This document shows, piece after piece, positions 1 through 8,251 of a DNA stretch of 64,000 nt. Source of the DNA: Microbispora sp. H11081. Lineage in GTDB: Bacteria > Actinomycetota > Actinomycetes > Streptosporangiales > Streptosporangiaceae. A program made the translations under genes and the position numbers. The notes beneath the pieces were generated by a model that was given only the letters and a program-made list of their open reading frames with translations, was not told the DNA's origin and did not search any database. Numbering within the stretch: the first letter of the stretch is position 1; every line of letters starts with the position of its first letter. The stretch is from contig NZ_JABBWV010000011.1 in the NCBI RefSeq assembly GCF_012999535.1, forward strand, positions 62,001 to 126,000, written 5' to 3'.

Positions 1-7
1 GCGATAC

Positions 8-238
8 GTGACTGGAGCTCTCGCCCCCATCAAGCCGCTGACAGCCCTGGACCGGTGCGACCGGTGCGGTGCTCAGGCCTACATCCGCGCGACCCTGCCC
101 GTGGGTGGGGAGTTGCTGTTCTGCGCCCACCACGGGCGTCAGCACGTGACTGTGCTGCGCGACAAAGGTGCTGAGATCCAGGACGAGTCGGCCAGACTCA
201 GTGAATCCCCCGCGACCGCCTCTGACGGCGAGCGCTGA
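8..238 (+). CDS. DUF7455-type small zinc-ribbon-like protein
   Basis: A 76-residue protein of unknown function. The N-terminal half has the pattern LTALDRCDRCGAQAYIRA followed by GGELLFCAHHGRQH, that is CxxC plus a CxHH-like group, which suggests a small metal site. This matches the short actinobacterial family catalogued as DUF7455, usually found close to the principal sigma factor gene, and the sigA-like gene lies about 6 kb away here. The C-terminal third is acidic and serine-rich and probably disordered. The GTG start lies only 7 bases from the window edge, so its ribosome binding site cannot be judged. The family N-terminus supports this start. Function is not known. Confidence 0.8.
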   Translation: MTGALAPIKPLTALDRCDRCGAQAYIRATLPVGGELLFCAHHGRQHVTVLRDKGAEIQDESARLSESPATASDGER

Positions 239-244
239 CCCATA

Positions 245-290
245 GACGGCGTGCCGGAGCGTCACGACGACGTCCGCTCCGCACGCCGTC
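245..290. terminator. Hairpin between convergent genes
   Basis: Positions 245-261 pair with 275-290 over about 16 bp with one bulged C and a 13-nt loop. It sits between the DUF7455-type gene and the convergent acetyltransferase gene, so it could end transcription from either side. There is no clear T tract. Confidence 0.5.
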
Positions 291-477
291 GCCATATCGA
301 TCACCGGCCCGGGCCGGACATCCGCCGTTCCCCGCTTCCCCCGGGGCCCCGGCGGATGCCGTCCCGGGAGTGATCGGCGGCCCCCGGCGCACCGGCGGTC
401 GCCGTACGGGTGCTGCGCGGGCGCCGGGACCGGTCAGGTCCGGTGCACGGCCTCCCCTTTCCTGCGGCGGCGCCCTG

Positions 478-1209
478 TCAGGGCCGCACCCGGTAGTGAT
501 AGCGGCCCTCGACCGTGAAGCCCTCCCGCTCGTAGAGCGCGCGGGCGGCGGCGTTGGCCTCCGTCACCACCAGGTACGCGCTGTCCGCGCCGCGCCGCCC
601 GCCCCAGTCGAGCAGGGTGCGCAGCACGGCCGCGCCCAGCCCGCGCCGCCTTACGCGCGGCTCGACGGCCATGCAGTAGATGCCGACCCACCGGCCCTGC
701 GGCACGGCCCTGCCCACCGCGCCCTCGTCGAGGAGGACGTATCCCGCGGGCACTCCGGTGAGGATGCGCTCGCCCCACGTCCGCGCGGGGACATCCCCGG
801 TGTCGCGGTGCCGCCCGCCGTCCACGCCCCACCACGTGCGCAGCCACCGCTCCGACGGCGCGTCCTCCACCACCGCTCCGGCGGCCAGACCGGCGGAGGC
901 CGGCGTCCTGGTCATCACCAGGGTGGGGTCCACGATCCGGTAGCCCCGCCTGCCGAGTTCCTCGTCGAGCCCCGGCGTCGCGCCCATGCCGACGGAGAAC
1001 ACGCACGGCTGCCCGAGATCCGCGTAGAACCGCTCGGCCCGGTCGACCGCCCGCGGCAGGTCCGCGCACTCTCCCAGCGCGAGCACCGAGTTGGCCCGCT
1101 TCGTCACGCCCTCGGCGTGCCGGTAGACCCAGCCCGCCGCCTCGACCCGCCCCGGCGCCGGCCACGCCTCGTCGACCAGCAGGTCGAACCGTGCGCTCTC
1201 CTCGTCCAC
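478..1209 (-). CDS. GNAT family N-acetyltransferase
   Basis: A 243-residue acetyl-CoA-dependent N-acetyltransferase. The C-terminal half carries the GNAT core: a strand ending WVGIYCMAVEP followed by the acetyl-CoA pyrophosphate-binding loop RVRRRGLGAAVLRTLL (about residues 190-208), and then the EANAAARALYEREGF segment typical of motif B. The N-terminal half, beginning near AWPAPGRVEAAGWVYR, looks like a degenerate second GNAT-like domain, so this may be a two-domain acetyltransferase. The substrate cannot be inferred. The start is GTG without a clear Shine-Dalgarno sequence. The gene stands alone between a convergent upstream gene and a co-directional GntR regulator. Confidence 0.85.
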   Translation of the reverse strand: MDEESARFDLLVDEAWPAPGRVEAAGWVYRHAEGVTKRANSVLALGECADLPRAVDRAERFYADLGQPCVFSVGMGATPGLDEELGRRGYRIVDPTLVMTRTPASAGLAAGAVVEDAPSERWLRTWWGVDGGRHRDTGDVPARTWGERILTGVPAGYVLLDEGAVGRAVPQGRWVGIYCMAVEPRVRRRGLGAAVLRTLLDWGGRRGADSAYLVVTEANAAARALYEREGFTVEGRYHYRVRP

Positions 1210-1289
1210 CCGCCGCAGCCTAGCTGGCCCGCGCCGCCGGACACCTCCTCGCCGTTTTCGCGCAGGGAGTCACACGACCGGACGGAGGG

Positions 1290-1946
1290 CTAGGCCCTCT
1301 CCTCAGGCTCGACCGGGGCGTAGCCGAGCACGTGCTCGCGGAGCAGGACGCCCAGCCCGGGGTCGTCCCGCTCGAACGCCTCCATCAGAGGTTCGTGGTC
1401 GGCGACGTTCTCGTGCGGATGCGTGCGGAACAGGCGGATCGACAGGTGTGACCACACCTCGACGCAGAGCGACTCCCACACCGACACCAGCACCTCGTTG
1501 CCCGAGGCTTCCACGATCTCCCGGTGGAAGGCCACGCCGTGCCGCACCTGATCGCGCGGGGAACCTCGGGCCGCGGCGTCGCGCAGGCGGCCGAGGTGCG
1601 TGCGCAACGCCTCCACGCTGGGCCTGCCCAGCCGTACGGCCGTCTCCTCCAGGCCCGCCCGCACCTCGTACACCTCGCGGAGGTCGCTGCGGGTGAGCCC
1701 GCGGACCCGTGCGCCCTTGTTGGGCGCCGACTCGATGAGCCTGAGCGCCTCCAGTTCGCGCAGCGCCTCTCGCACCGGGGCCTGGCTGACGCCCAGTTCG
1801 GCCGCCATGCGCCGCTCGACGATGCGGTCGCCGGGCTTCCATCGGCCGTCGACCAGGCCGTCGAGCACCGCTTGCCTGATCTGGTCGCGAAGCGGCGATC
1901 GCAGGACGGGTTCCACGAGACCGATGATAGGGCCGCGTGGATACAT
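1290..1946 (-). CDS. GntR/FadR-type transcriptional regulator
   Basis: A GntR-family repressor of the FCD type. Residues about 15-80 form the winged helix (PLRDQIRQAVLDGL, then ELGVSQAPVREALRELEALRLI and the wing NKGARVRGL). The rest is the all-helical ligand and dimerisation domain, with candidate metal or ligand histidines in GVAFHREIVEASGN and at DHEPLMEAF near the C-terminus. It is divergent from aceE, so by analogy with PdhR it probably controls pyruvate dehydrogenase E1 and itself; this is inference. Several in-frame starts exist (ATG at 1982, 1961 and 1946, GTG at 1916) and none has a good Shine-Dalgarno sequence. I chose 1946 because it leaves the palindromic operator outside the coding region. 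A leaderless transcript is possible. Confidence 0.85.
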   Translation of the reverse strand: MYPRGPIIGLVEPVLRSPLRDQIRQAVLDGLVDGRWKPGDRIVERRMAAELGVSQAPVREALRELEALRLIESAPNKGARVRGLTRSDLREVYEVRAGLEETAVRLGRPSVEALRTHLGRLRDAAARGSPRDQVRHGVAFHREIVEASGNEVLVSVWESLCVEVWSHLSIRLFRTHPHENVADHEPLMEAFERDDPGLGVLLREHVLGYAPVEPEERA

Positions 1947-1964
1947 CCTATGATCGATCATAGG
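1947..1964. promoter_or_regulatory. Perfect 18-bp palindrome, candidate GntR operator
   Basis: The sequence CCTATGATCGATCATAGG is a perfect palindrome in the gap between the divergent GntR regulator and aceE, 16 bases before the aceE ATG. A related half-site, GATGATAGG, lies at 1923-1931. FCD-type GntR proteins bind short inverted repeats in such gaps, so this is the likely operator for both genes. Confidence 0.7.
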
Positions 1965-1980
1965 GTGATTAAATGGATTC

Positions 1981-4437
1981 ATGGACGAAGACCTGGACCC
2001 GCAGGAGACCGCCGAGTGGCTCGAATCCCTCGAGGCGGTCCGCCGTGCGGCCGGCCCCGAACGGGCCGGCTACCTGCTGAAGCGGCTGGCGACGACCACC
2101 CGCTACATCAACACCGTCCCCACCTCCGAGGAGCCCCGGTACCCCGGTGACCTGGAGCTGGAGGAACGTATCGCCGCGTACGACCGGTGGAACGCGGCAG
2201 CGATGATCACGAGGGGCAGCCGGCTGGGGCTCGGCGGGCACCTGGCGACCTACGCCTCGGCCGCCTGGCTGTACGAGGTGGGCTTCAACCACTTCTTCCA
2301 CGCCGGCCACGACCAGGTCTACTTCCAGGGTCACGCCTCCCCCGGCATCTACGCCCGGGCCTTCCTCGAGGGCAGGCTGAGCGAAGCCCAGCTCGACCTG
2401 TTCAGGCGCGAGCCCGAGGGCGGGCTGCCGTCGTACCCGCATCCGCGGTCCCTGCCGGACTTCTGGCAGTTCCCCACCGTCTCCATGGGCCTCGGGCCGC
2501 TCAACGCGGTCTACCAGGCCAGGTTCAACCGCTATCTGCACAATCGCGGCATCAAGGACACCTCGCGCAGCCACGTATGGGCCTTCCTCGGCGACGGCGA
2601 GATGGACGAGCCGGAGTCCACGGCCGCCCTCACCCTGGCCGCCCGCGAAGGGCTCGACAACCTCACGTTCGTGATCAACTGCAACCTGCAGCGGCTCGAC
2701 GGGCCGGTGCGGGGCAACACCCGTATCGTCCAGGAACTCGAGAGCGTCTTCATGGGCGCGGGCTGGCACGTCGTCAAGGCGCTGTGGGGCCACGAGTGGG
2801 ACGGGCTGCTCGGCTCCGACGAGCTGGTGGCCCGGCTGGGCGAGGTGCCGGACGGGCAGTTCCAGACGTTCGCCGCGTCGACGGGCGCCTACATCAGGGA
2901 GCGGCTGTTCCACGGCCTGGACGTGCCGCACTCGGACGAAGACCTGCGGCGCATCGTCGGCGGGTCCCGGGCAGGCCACGAGCCGCGGAAGGTGTACGCG
3001 GCCTACCGCAAGGCCCTGGACAACCGCGGCGCGCCCACCGTGATCCTCGTGCAGACGGTGAAGGGCTGGACCCTCGGTGCGGGGATCGAGGCGCGCAACG
3101 CCAACCACCAGATGAAGAAGCTCACCCAGGACGAGTTCCGCGCGCTGCGCGACCGGCTCGGCCTGCCGGTGCCGGACGAGGCGCTCGACGGCGACCTGCC
3201 TCCCTACCTGCATCCCGGGCCGGACTCCCCGGAGGCGCGGTACGCCGCCGAGCGGCGCCGTGAACTGGGCGGGCCCCTCCCCCGCCGCACCGTGTCCCAC
3301 GTCCCGCTGCCGGCCCCGGGCGAGGCGCCGTTCCGGGCCCTGGAGAAGGGCTCGAAGCAGCCCGTGGCCACGACGATGGCCTTCGTCCGCCTGGTGAAGG
3401 ACCTGATGAAGGAGCCGGAGACGGGACGCCGCTGGGTGCCGATCGTGCCCGACGAGGCCAGGACGTTCGGCATGGAGTCGCTGTTCCCCACCGCCAAGAT
3501 CTACTCGCCGCTGGGCCAGCGCTACGAGTCCGTCGACAGGGACCTGCTCCTGGCGTACAAGGAGGCGGCCGACGGGCAGATCCTGCTGGAGGGCATCACC
3601 GAGGCCGGGTCGATGGCGTCGTTCACGGCCGCGGCCTCCAGCTACGCCACCCACGGCGAGCCCATGATCCCCTTCTATATCTTCTACTCGATGTTCGGCT
3701 GGCAGCGCACCGGCGACCAGATGTGGGCGCTGGCCGACCAGCTCGGCCGCGGGTTCCTCGTCGGCGCCACCGCGGGCCGGACCACGATGACCGGGGAGGG
3801 CCTGCAGCACGCGGACGGCCACTCGCAGCTCCTCGCCTCGGCCAACCCGGCGTGCCTCGCCTACGATCCCGCCTTCGCCTACGAGGTGGGGACGATCGTG
3901 CGCGAGGGCCTGCGGCGCATGTACGGCCCCGACGGCGAGGACGTGTTCTACTACCTGACCGTCTACAACGAGCCGATGCCCCAGCCTTCGATGCCCGAGG
4001 GCGTCGAGGAGGGCATCCTCCGGGGGATCTACCGGTACGCCGCCGGTGGCGGCCAGGCCCACCTGCTGGCCAGCGGCACCGCGATCCACTGGGCGCTGGA
4101 GGCGCAGCGGCTGCTCCAGGAGGAGTACGGCCTGGGCGTGGACGTGTGGTCGGTCACCTCCTGGAGCGAGTTGCGCCGCGACGCCATGACCACCACGGGC
4201 GTGCCGTACATCCGGCAGGCCCTGGCCGGGGCCGCGGGGCCGGTGATCGCGGTCAGCGACTGGATGCGCGCGGTGCCGGACCAGATCAGCCCGTGGGTCG
4301 ACCGGCCGTGGACCTCGCTCGGCACCGACGGGTTCGGGCTGTCGGGCACCCGCGAGGCGGTCCGCAGGCACTTCGGCGTGGACCCGCGCTCGATCGCGGA
4401 GGCCGTGCTCAAGGCGGTGGAGGCCGGACGGGACTGA
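1981..4437 (+). CDS. aceE: Pyruvate dehydrogenase E1 component, homodimeric type
   Basis: This 818-residue thiamine-diphosphate enzyme decarboxylates pyruvate and reductively acetylates the lipoyl domain of E2 in the pyruvate dehydrogenase complex. It aligns over its whole length with the fused-chain AceE type: [20 protein letters not shown] near residues 85-104, the ThDP motif [10 protein letters not shown] at 204-213 with [10 protein letters not shown] at 233-242, and the C-terminal [16 protein letters not shown]. It is somewhat shorter than the usual 890-910 residues, apparently through small internal deletions rather than truncation. No E2 or E3 gene is adjacent, so it must pair with subunits encoded elsewhere and may be a second aceE. 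AGGGTG at 1962-1967 is a distant ribosome binding site. Control by the divergent GntR regulator is likely. Confidence 0.93.
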   Translation: MDEDLDPQETAEWLESLEAVRRAAGPERAGYLLKRLATTTRYINTVPTSEEPRYPGDLELEERIAAYDRWNAAAMITRGSRLGLGGHLATYASAAWLYEVGFNHFFHAGHDQVYFQGHASPGIYARAFLEGRLSEAQLDLFRREPEGGLPSYPHPRSLPDFWQFPTVSMGLGPLNAVYQARFNRYLHNRGIKDTSRSHVWAFLGDGEMDEPESTAALTLAAREGLDNLTFVINCNLQRLDGPVRGNTRIVQELESVFMGAGWHVVKALWGHEWDGLLGSDELVARLGEVPDGQFQTFAASTGAYIRERLFHGLDVPHSDEDLRRIVGGSRAGHEPRKVYAAYRKALDNRGAPTVILVQTVKGWTLGAGIEARNANHQMKKLTQDEFRALRDRLGLPVPDEALDGDLPPYLHPGPDSPEARYAAERRRELGGPLPRRTVSHVPLPAPGEAPFRALEKGSKQPVATTMAFVRLVKDLMKEPETGRRWVPIVPDEARTFGMESLFPTAKIYSPLGQRYESVDRDLLLAYKEAADGQILLEGITEAGSMASFTAAASSYATHGEPMIPFYIFYSMFGWQRTGDQMWALADQLGRGFLVGATAGRTTMTGEGLQHADGHSQLLASANPACLAYDPAFAYEVGTIVREGLRRMYGPDGEDVFYYLTVYNEPMPQPSMPEGVEEGILRGIYRYAAGGGQAHLLASGTAIHWALEAQRLLQEEYGLGVDVWSVTSWSELRRDAMTTTGVPYIRQALAGAAGPVIAVSDWMRAVPDQISPWVDRPWTSLGTDGFGLSGTREAVRRHFGVDPRSIAEAVLKAVEAGRD

Positions 4438-4458
4438 GCACGGCCATCGCCTCCTGGC

Positions 4459-4495
4459 GGCCCCCCGACCGGGGAGAACCCCCCGGTCGGGGGCC
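4459..4495 (+). terminator. GC-rich hairpin after aceE
   Basis: Positions 4459-4474 pair with 4481-4495 around a 6-nt loop, with one extra C on the left arm. It follows the aceE stop by 21 bases and precedes yaaA. No T tract follows, as is common in high-GC actinobacteria. Confidence 0.6.
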
Positions 4496-4511
4496 AGTAG
4501 GCTGCGGAATC

Positions 4512-5261
4512 GTGCTCATCCTGCTGCCACCGTCGGAAGGGAAGGCCGAGCGGGGGACCTCCACCGTCCGCCGGCTCAGCTTCCCCGACCTCGCGTCCCC
4601 GCGTGAGAAGGTCCTCGACGCCCTCGTCACGCTCTGCCGCTCCTCCGACGCGCAGGCCGTGCTCGGCCTTTCGGACGGGCAGACCGGCGAGATCGAGCGC
4701 AACCTGGCGCTGCCCACGGCGCGCACGCTGCCCGTCTCCGCCCTCTACACGGGCGTGCTGTACGACAACCTCGGCCTGGCCACCCTCTCCCCCGAGGCGC
4801 GGCGGCGGGCGGACCGCAGGATCGTCGTGTTCTCGGCGCTGTGGGGCCTGCTGCGCCCCTCCGACCGCGTGCCGCCGTACCGGCTGTCCATGGGCGTACG
4901 GCTGCCGCCGATGGGCGGCCTTGCCGCGTTCTGGCGGCCGTCGATCAGCGCCGTGCTCGACGCGACGAAGGGTCTCGTGGTGGACATGCGGTCCGCGACG
5001 TACGCAGCCGCCTGGCAGCCCGGCGAACGCGGCGTGGCCGTACGGGTGCTGAGAGAGGCGGCAGGAAGACGGACCGTCGTCAGCCACATGGCGAAGGCCA
5101 CCAGGGGCGCGGTCGCCCGCTCGCTCGTCGAGACCCCCGACCGGCCCCGCACGGCCGGCGACCTCGCCGACCTGCTCACCAGCCTGGGGCACCGGGTGGA
5201 GCCCGGCGTGTCCGCCGGCCGGGGACGGCCGCGGACCCTCGACGTGATCGTGGACGAGTGA
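4512..5261 (+). CDS. yaaA: YaaA family peroxide-stress protein
   Basis: A 249-residue protein that starts with the family signature VLILLPPSEGKAER and contains the conserved block VFSALWGLLRPSDRVPPYRLSMG (split here as VFSALWGLLRPSDR and PPYRLSMG) and, near the C-terminus, VVSHMAKATRGAVAR. In E. coli YaaA limits intracellular iron and DNA damage during hydrogen peroxide stress and belongs to a DNA-binding fold; the role here is assumed from the family. The open frame runs much further upstream inside aceE, but the family N-terminus fixes the GTG at 4512. A hairpin separates it from aceE, so it probably has its own promoter. Confidence 0.9.
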   Translation: MLILLPPSEGKAERGTSTVRRLSFPDLASPREKVLDALVTLCRSSDAQAVLGLSDGQTGEIERNLALPTARTLPVSALYTGVLYDNLGLATLSPEARRRADRRIVVFSALWGLLRPSDRVPPYRLSMGVRLPPMGGLAAFWRPSISAVLDATKGLVVDMRSATYAAAWQPGERGVAVRVLREAAGRRTVVSHMAKATRGAVARSLVETPDRPRTAGDLADLLTSLGHRVEPGVSAGRGRPRTLDVIVDE

Positions 5262-5262
5262 G

Positions 5263-6228
5263 TCAGACGTTGAGCCGGGAGCAGGCCCGGCGGTAGTGCT
5301 GTCCCGGGTCGCCGAGGTGCGACCAGGGCAGTCTGCTGAAGCGGCCGTCGGTCCTGGCCAGGTGGCCGCGCGCCGGACGCCGCAGGTCCGACAGATAGAA
5401 CGCGGCGCCGAAGACGTTGTGCGCCTCGATCGCCCGTGGGTGCGCCCCGCCGAGGCGGCGCTCCGACCAGTGGGCGGAGGCGGAGACGATCTCGCGTTGC
5501 ACCTCGAAGGAGAACCAGCCGCCCCGCGACATGGGCGTGCGCCCCGCGGCGACGATCTCGAAGTGGGCCAGCGGCACGAGCGCGGGCAGCGGGCTGCCCT
5601 CGGGGGCGTGCCTGGCGGCCGAGCGGGCGAAGGCGAGCATCTCCTGGGCGGTGCCGCCCCAGCCCGGCGACAGTGTGATCAGACGGGCCACCGCCCCCGA
5701 GTACAGCGTCGGCCAGCGGCGGGAGCACTCGTACCAGACCGCGTCCTTGTCGCCGCGTGGCCGGTCCAGCCCGACGGCCAGCCACATCAGGCACTCCCAC
5801 GGCACGGGGTCGCCGGGCGCGAACGCCGCGGCCCGCAGCAGCGGCTCCCTGGCCTGCTCCATCGCCGACTGGTAGGCGCGCAGCCGGTCCGCCTGCACCG
5901 CTCTGGCCCGTACGTCGGGCCGCAGTTCCCAGGCCTCCTCCAGGCGGGCCCTGCCGAGCCACAGCCAGAGGTCGGGATTGCCCTGGTCGTAGGCGAGCAG
6001 CGTCTCGATCGACCGGCTCGCCCCCATGACGGCCCGCGACAGCGCCTCCACCCGGAGCGACCGCTTCTCCGGATCGCCCCTGCTGTCCGCGAGGACGGCC
6101 GCGGCCGGTCCGAGGTCGCCCCGGCAGACGGCCTCGACCGCCCTGTCGAGCATGATGTCCGCCCACGGGCGGTCCGGGATCACGCGTGGCCCCCGAGCAC
6201 GTGCCCGATCCACTTCGATCACTCCCAT
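5263..6228 (-). CDS. Uncharacterised alpha-helical (TPR-like) protein
   Basis: A 321-residue soluble protein that I do not recognise. It is rich in leucine, alanine, arginine and tryptophan, with helix-turn-helix periodicity of the TPR/solenoid kind (for example VEAVCRGDLGPAAAVLAD, WLWLGRARLEEAWELRP and LLRAAAFAPGDPVPWECLMW). The C-terminal part has many aromatic residues (GGWFSFEVQREIV, SRLPWSHLGDPGQHYRRAC). There is no signal peptide or membrane segment. It converges on yaaA with one base between the two stop codons, and is downstream of the sigA-like gene but separated from it by a strong hairpin. The length and absence of frameshifts support a real gene. Confidence 0.7.
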   Translation of the reverse strand: MGVIEVDRARARGPRVIPDRPWADIMLDRAVEAVCRGDLGPAAAVLADSRGDPEKRSLRVEALSRAVMGASRSIETLLAYDQGNPDLWLWLGRARLEEAWELRPDVRARAVQADRLRAYQSAMEQAREPLLRAAAFAPGDPVPWECLMWLAVGLDRPRGDKDAVWYECSRRWPTLYSGAVARLITLSPGWGGTAQEMLAFARSAARHAPEGSPLPALVPLAHFEIVAAGRTPMSRGGWFSFEVQREIVSASAHWSERRLGGAHPRAIEAHNVFGAAFYLSDLRRPARGHLARTDGRFSRLPWSHLGDPGQHYRRACSRLNV

Positions 6229-6295
6229 GAGGCGGGAGCCTAGGAGCGCCGACCTTCCTGTGGCGCTACCGCGAGGTTACGGCGGTGTAAACGTA

Positions 6296-6331
6296 ATCGT
6301 CCCCCCGGCCGAATGCGGCCGGGGGGACGAT
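6296..6331 (-). terminator. Strong terminator after sigA
   Basis: A perfect 15-bp stem (6296-6310 with 6317-6331) around a 6-nt loop begins 12 bases beyond the sigA stop codon. It separates sigA from the next minus-strand gene. Confidence 0.85.
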
Positions 6332-6343
6332 CGACGTCGTGCG

Positions 6344-8032
6344 TCAGTCCAGGTAGTCGCGCAGCACCTGGGAACGCGAGGGGTGGCGCAGCTTCGACAT
6401 CGTCTTGGACTCGATCTGGCGGATCCGCTCCCGGGTCACGCCGTAGACCTTCCCGATCTCGTCGAGGGTCTTCGGCTGACCGTCGGTGAGACCGAACCGC
6501 ATGGACACCACGCCCGCCTCCCGCTCCGACAGCGTGTCGAGAACGGAGTGCAACTGCTCCTGCAGCAACGTGAAGCTGACGGCGTCGGCCGGGACGATGG
6601 CCTCGGAGTCCTCGATGAGGTCGCCGAACTCGCTGTCGCCCTCCTCACCCAGCGGAGTGTGCAGGGAGATCGGCTCGCGGCCGTACTTCTGCACCTCTAT
6701 GACCTTCTCGGGCGTCATGTCCAGCTCGCGGGCCAGCTCCTCCGGAGTGGGCTCGCGGCCGAGGTCCTGCAGCATCTGCCGCTGGACGCGGGCCAGCTTG
6801 TTGATCACTTCGACCATGTGGACCGGGATGCGGATGGTCCGCGCCTGGTCGGCCATGGCCCGGGTGATCGCCTGCCGGATCCACCACGTGGCGTACGTCG
6901 AGAACTTGTAGCCCTTGGTGTAGTCGAACTTCTCGACGGCGCGGATCAGACCGAGGTTGCCCTCCTGGATCAGGTCCAGGAACAGCATGCCGCGGCCGGT
7001 GTACCGCTTGGCCAGCGAGACCACGAGGCGGAGGTTGGCCTCCAGCAGGTGGTTCTTCGCGCGGTGGCCGTCCTCGGCGATCCACTCCAGCTCGGCGCGG
7101 ACGTCGACGGGCAGGTTGTCGGCCTCCTGGCCGAGCTGCTCCTCGGCGAACAGGCCGGCCTCGATCCGCTTGGCGAGCTCGACCTCCTGCTCGGCGTTGA
7201 GGAGCGGCACCTTGCCGATCTGCTTGAGGTAGTCCTTCACCGGGTCGGCGGTGGCGCCTGCCGCCGCGACCTGGGCGACGGGCGCGTCGTCGTCGTCGTC
7301 GGTGAGGATCAGCACCTCGTCCTCGGACTGGACGAGCACCTCGGCCTTGGGCTCCTCGCCCTCGGCCTCCGCCTCGGGTTCCGTCTCGGTCTCCTCGGTC
7401 TCCGCCTCGGCCTCGATCTCGACGTCCTCGACCTCGATGTCGAAGTCCTCGATGTCGACGTCGGCCTCGAGGTCGATGTCCTCGTCGTCCTCGGCGATGT
7501 CAGCCGACTTCGGCTTGGTGTCGGCCTTGGGCGCCTTGGCCTCGGGCCCCGAGGAGGGGGCCTCCGGCTTGGCGGGCGCGGCCTTCTTCGGCGGAGCCGG
7601 CTTGGCAGGAGCCTTGGCCGCGGCCGGCTTGGCGGCGGACGCGGGCTTGGCCGGGGCAGGCCTCTTCGCCTGCGGCTTGGCGGCCGGCGCGGAGTCGGTG
7701 ACCACGGCGGTCACCGTCTCCGGCTGCGACTCCTTGGCCGCCGCGGACTTGGTGGTCTTCTTGACGGGCGCGGTGGTGCGGCGCTTGGCTTGACCTCGAG
7801 AACGCTTGGGAGCCGCGGAGTCGGCGGCCGTCACCACGACGGTCACACCCTCCTTGCTGAGGCTGCGCAGGAATCCAGCGGCTTGCGACATCGGGATGTC
7901 CGCTTCCTCGAAGGCCTTGCGGACATCCTCGGACTCGAGGAAACCCTGCGAGCGCCCACGCTCGAGGAGCTGCTGAATCACTGGCTCGTTCAGCTCCGAC
8001 GGCTTCGAGCGAGTCGAACTTGCAGGCGACAC
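6344..8032 (-). CDS. sigA: Principal RNA polymerase sigma factor (HrdB/SigA type)
   Basis: The housekeeping sigma-70 factor, 562 residues. Order of regions: region 1.1 ([20 protein letters not shown]), a long lysine/alanine/proline-rich block, a strongly acidic block ending in a run of aspartates, region 1.2 ([20 protein letters not shown]), region 2 ([34 protein letters not shown]), region 3, and region 4 ending [19 protein letters not shown]. The basic-then-acidic N-terminal architecture is typical of HrdB-like factors. I chose the GTG at 8032 because it gives the family N-terminus [17 protein letters not shown] and has GAGAGG five bases upstream. Longer forms starting at 8134 lack this support. 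It recognises -35/-10 promoters such as the one at 11111. Confidence 0.95.
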   Translation of the reverse strand: MSPASSTRSKPSELNEPVIQQLLERGRSQGFLESEDVRKAFEEADIPMSQAAGFLRSLSKEGVTVVVTAADSAAPKRSRGQAKRRTTAPVKKTTKSAAAKESQPETVTAVVTDSAPAAKPQAKRPAPAKPASAAKPAAAKAPAKPAPPKKAAPAKPEAPSSGPEAKAPKADTKPKSADIAEDDEDIDLEADVDIEDFDIEVEDVEIEAEAETEETETEPEAEAEGEEPKAEVLVQSEDEVLILTDDDDDAPVAQVAAAGATADPVKDYLKQIGKVPLLNAEQEVELAKRIEAGLFAEEQLGQEADNLPVDVRAELEWIAEDGHRAKNHLLEANLRLVVSLAKRYTGRGMLFLDLIQEGNLGLIRAVEKFDYTKGYKFSTYATWWIRQAITRAMADQARTIRIPVHMVEVINKLARVQRQMLQDLGREPTPEELARELDMTPEKVIEVQKYGREPISLHTPLGEEGDSEFGDLIEDSEAIVPADAVSFTLLQEQLHSVLDTLSEREAGVVSMRFGLTDGQPKTLDEIGKVYGVTRERIRQIESKTMSKLRHPSRSQVLRDYLD

Positions 8033-8251
8033 GAACACCTCTCGAACGAACGCATGGCGGGAATGGACCCAGGTGCTTCTTCTTTTCCGGCGGTGAGGTC
8101 GCGCAGACCGCGACATGCCATTGTGGCACGCCACGACACGTGATACGGCCGCGTCCCGCCGGGTTGCCCCTCCACCCTAGGCCGACCTAGACACTAGTGC
8201 GTACGGAAGGAGGTCACTGATACCCGAAAGCAACCGTTATGACTGTTTCAT

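Noticed and set aside
1969-4371. Long minus-strand open frame opposite aceE
   Set aside because: It is the antisense of a well-conserved enzyme gene, shows no family motif and consists mostly of arginine, glycine, valine and leucine typical of high-GC shadow frames.
3723-4511. N-terminal extension of yaaA into aceE
   Set aside because: The YaaA family starts with VLILLPPSEGK, and the extension is a shadow of aceE.
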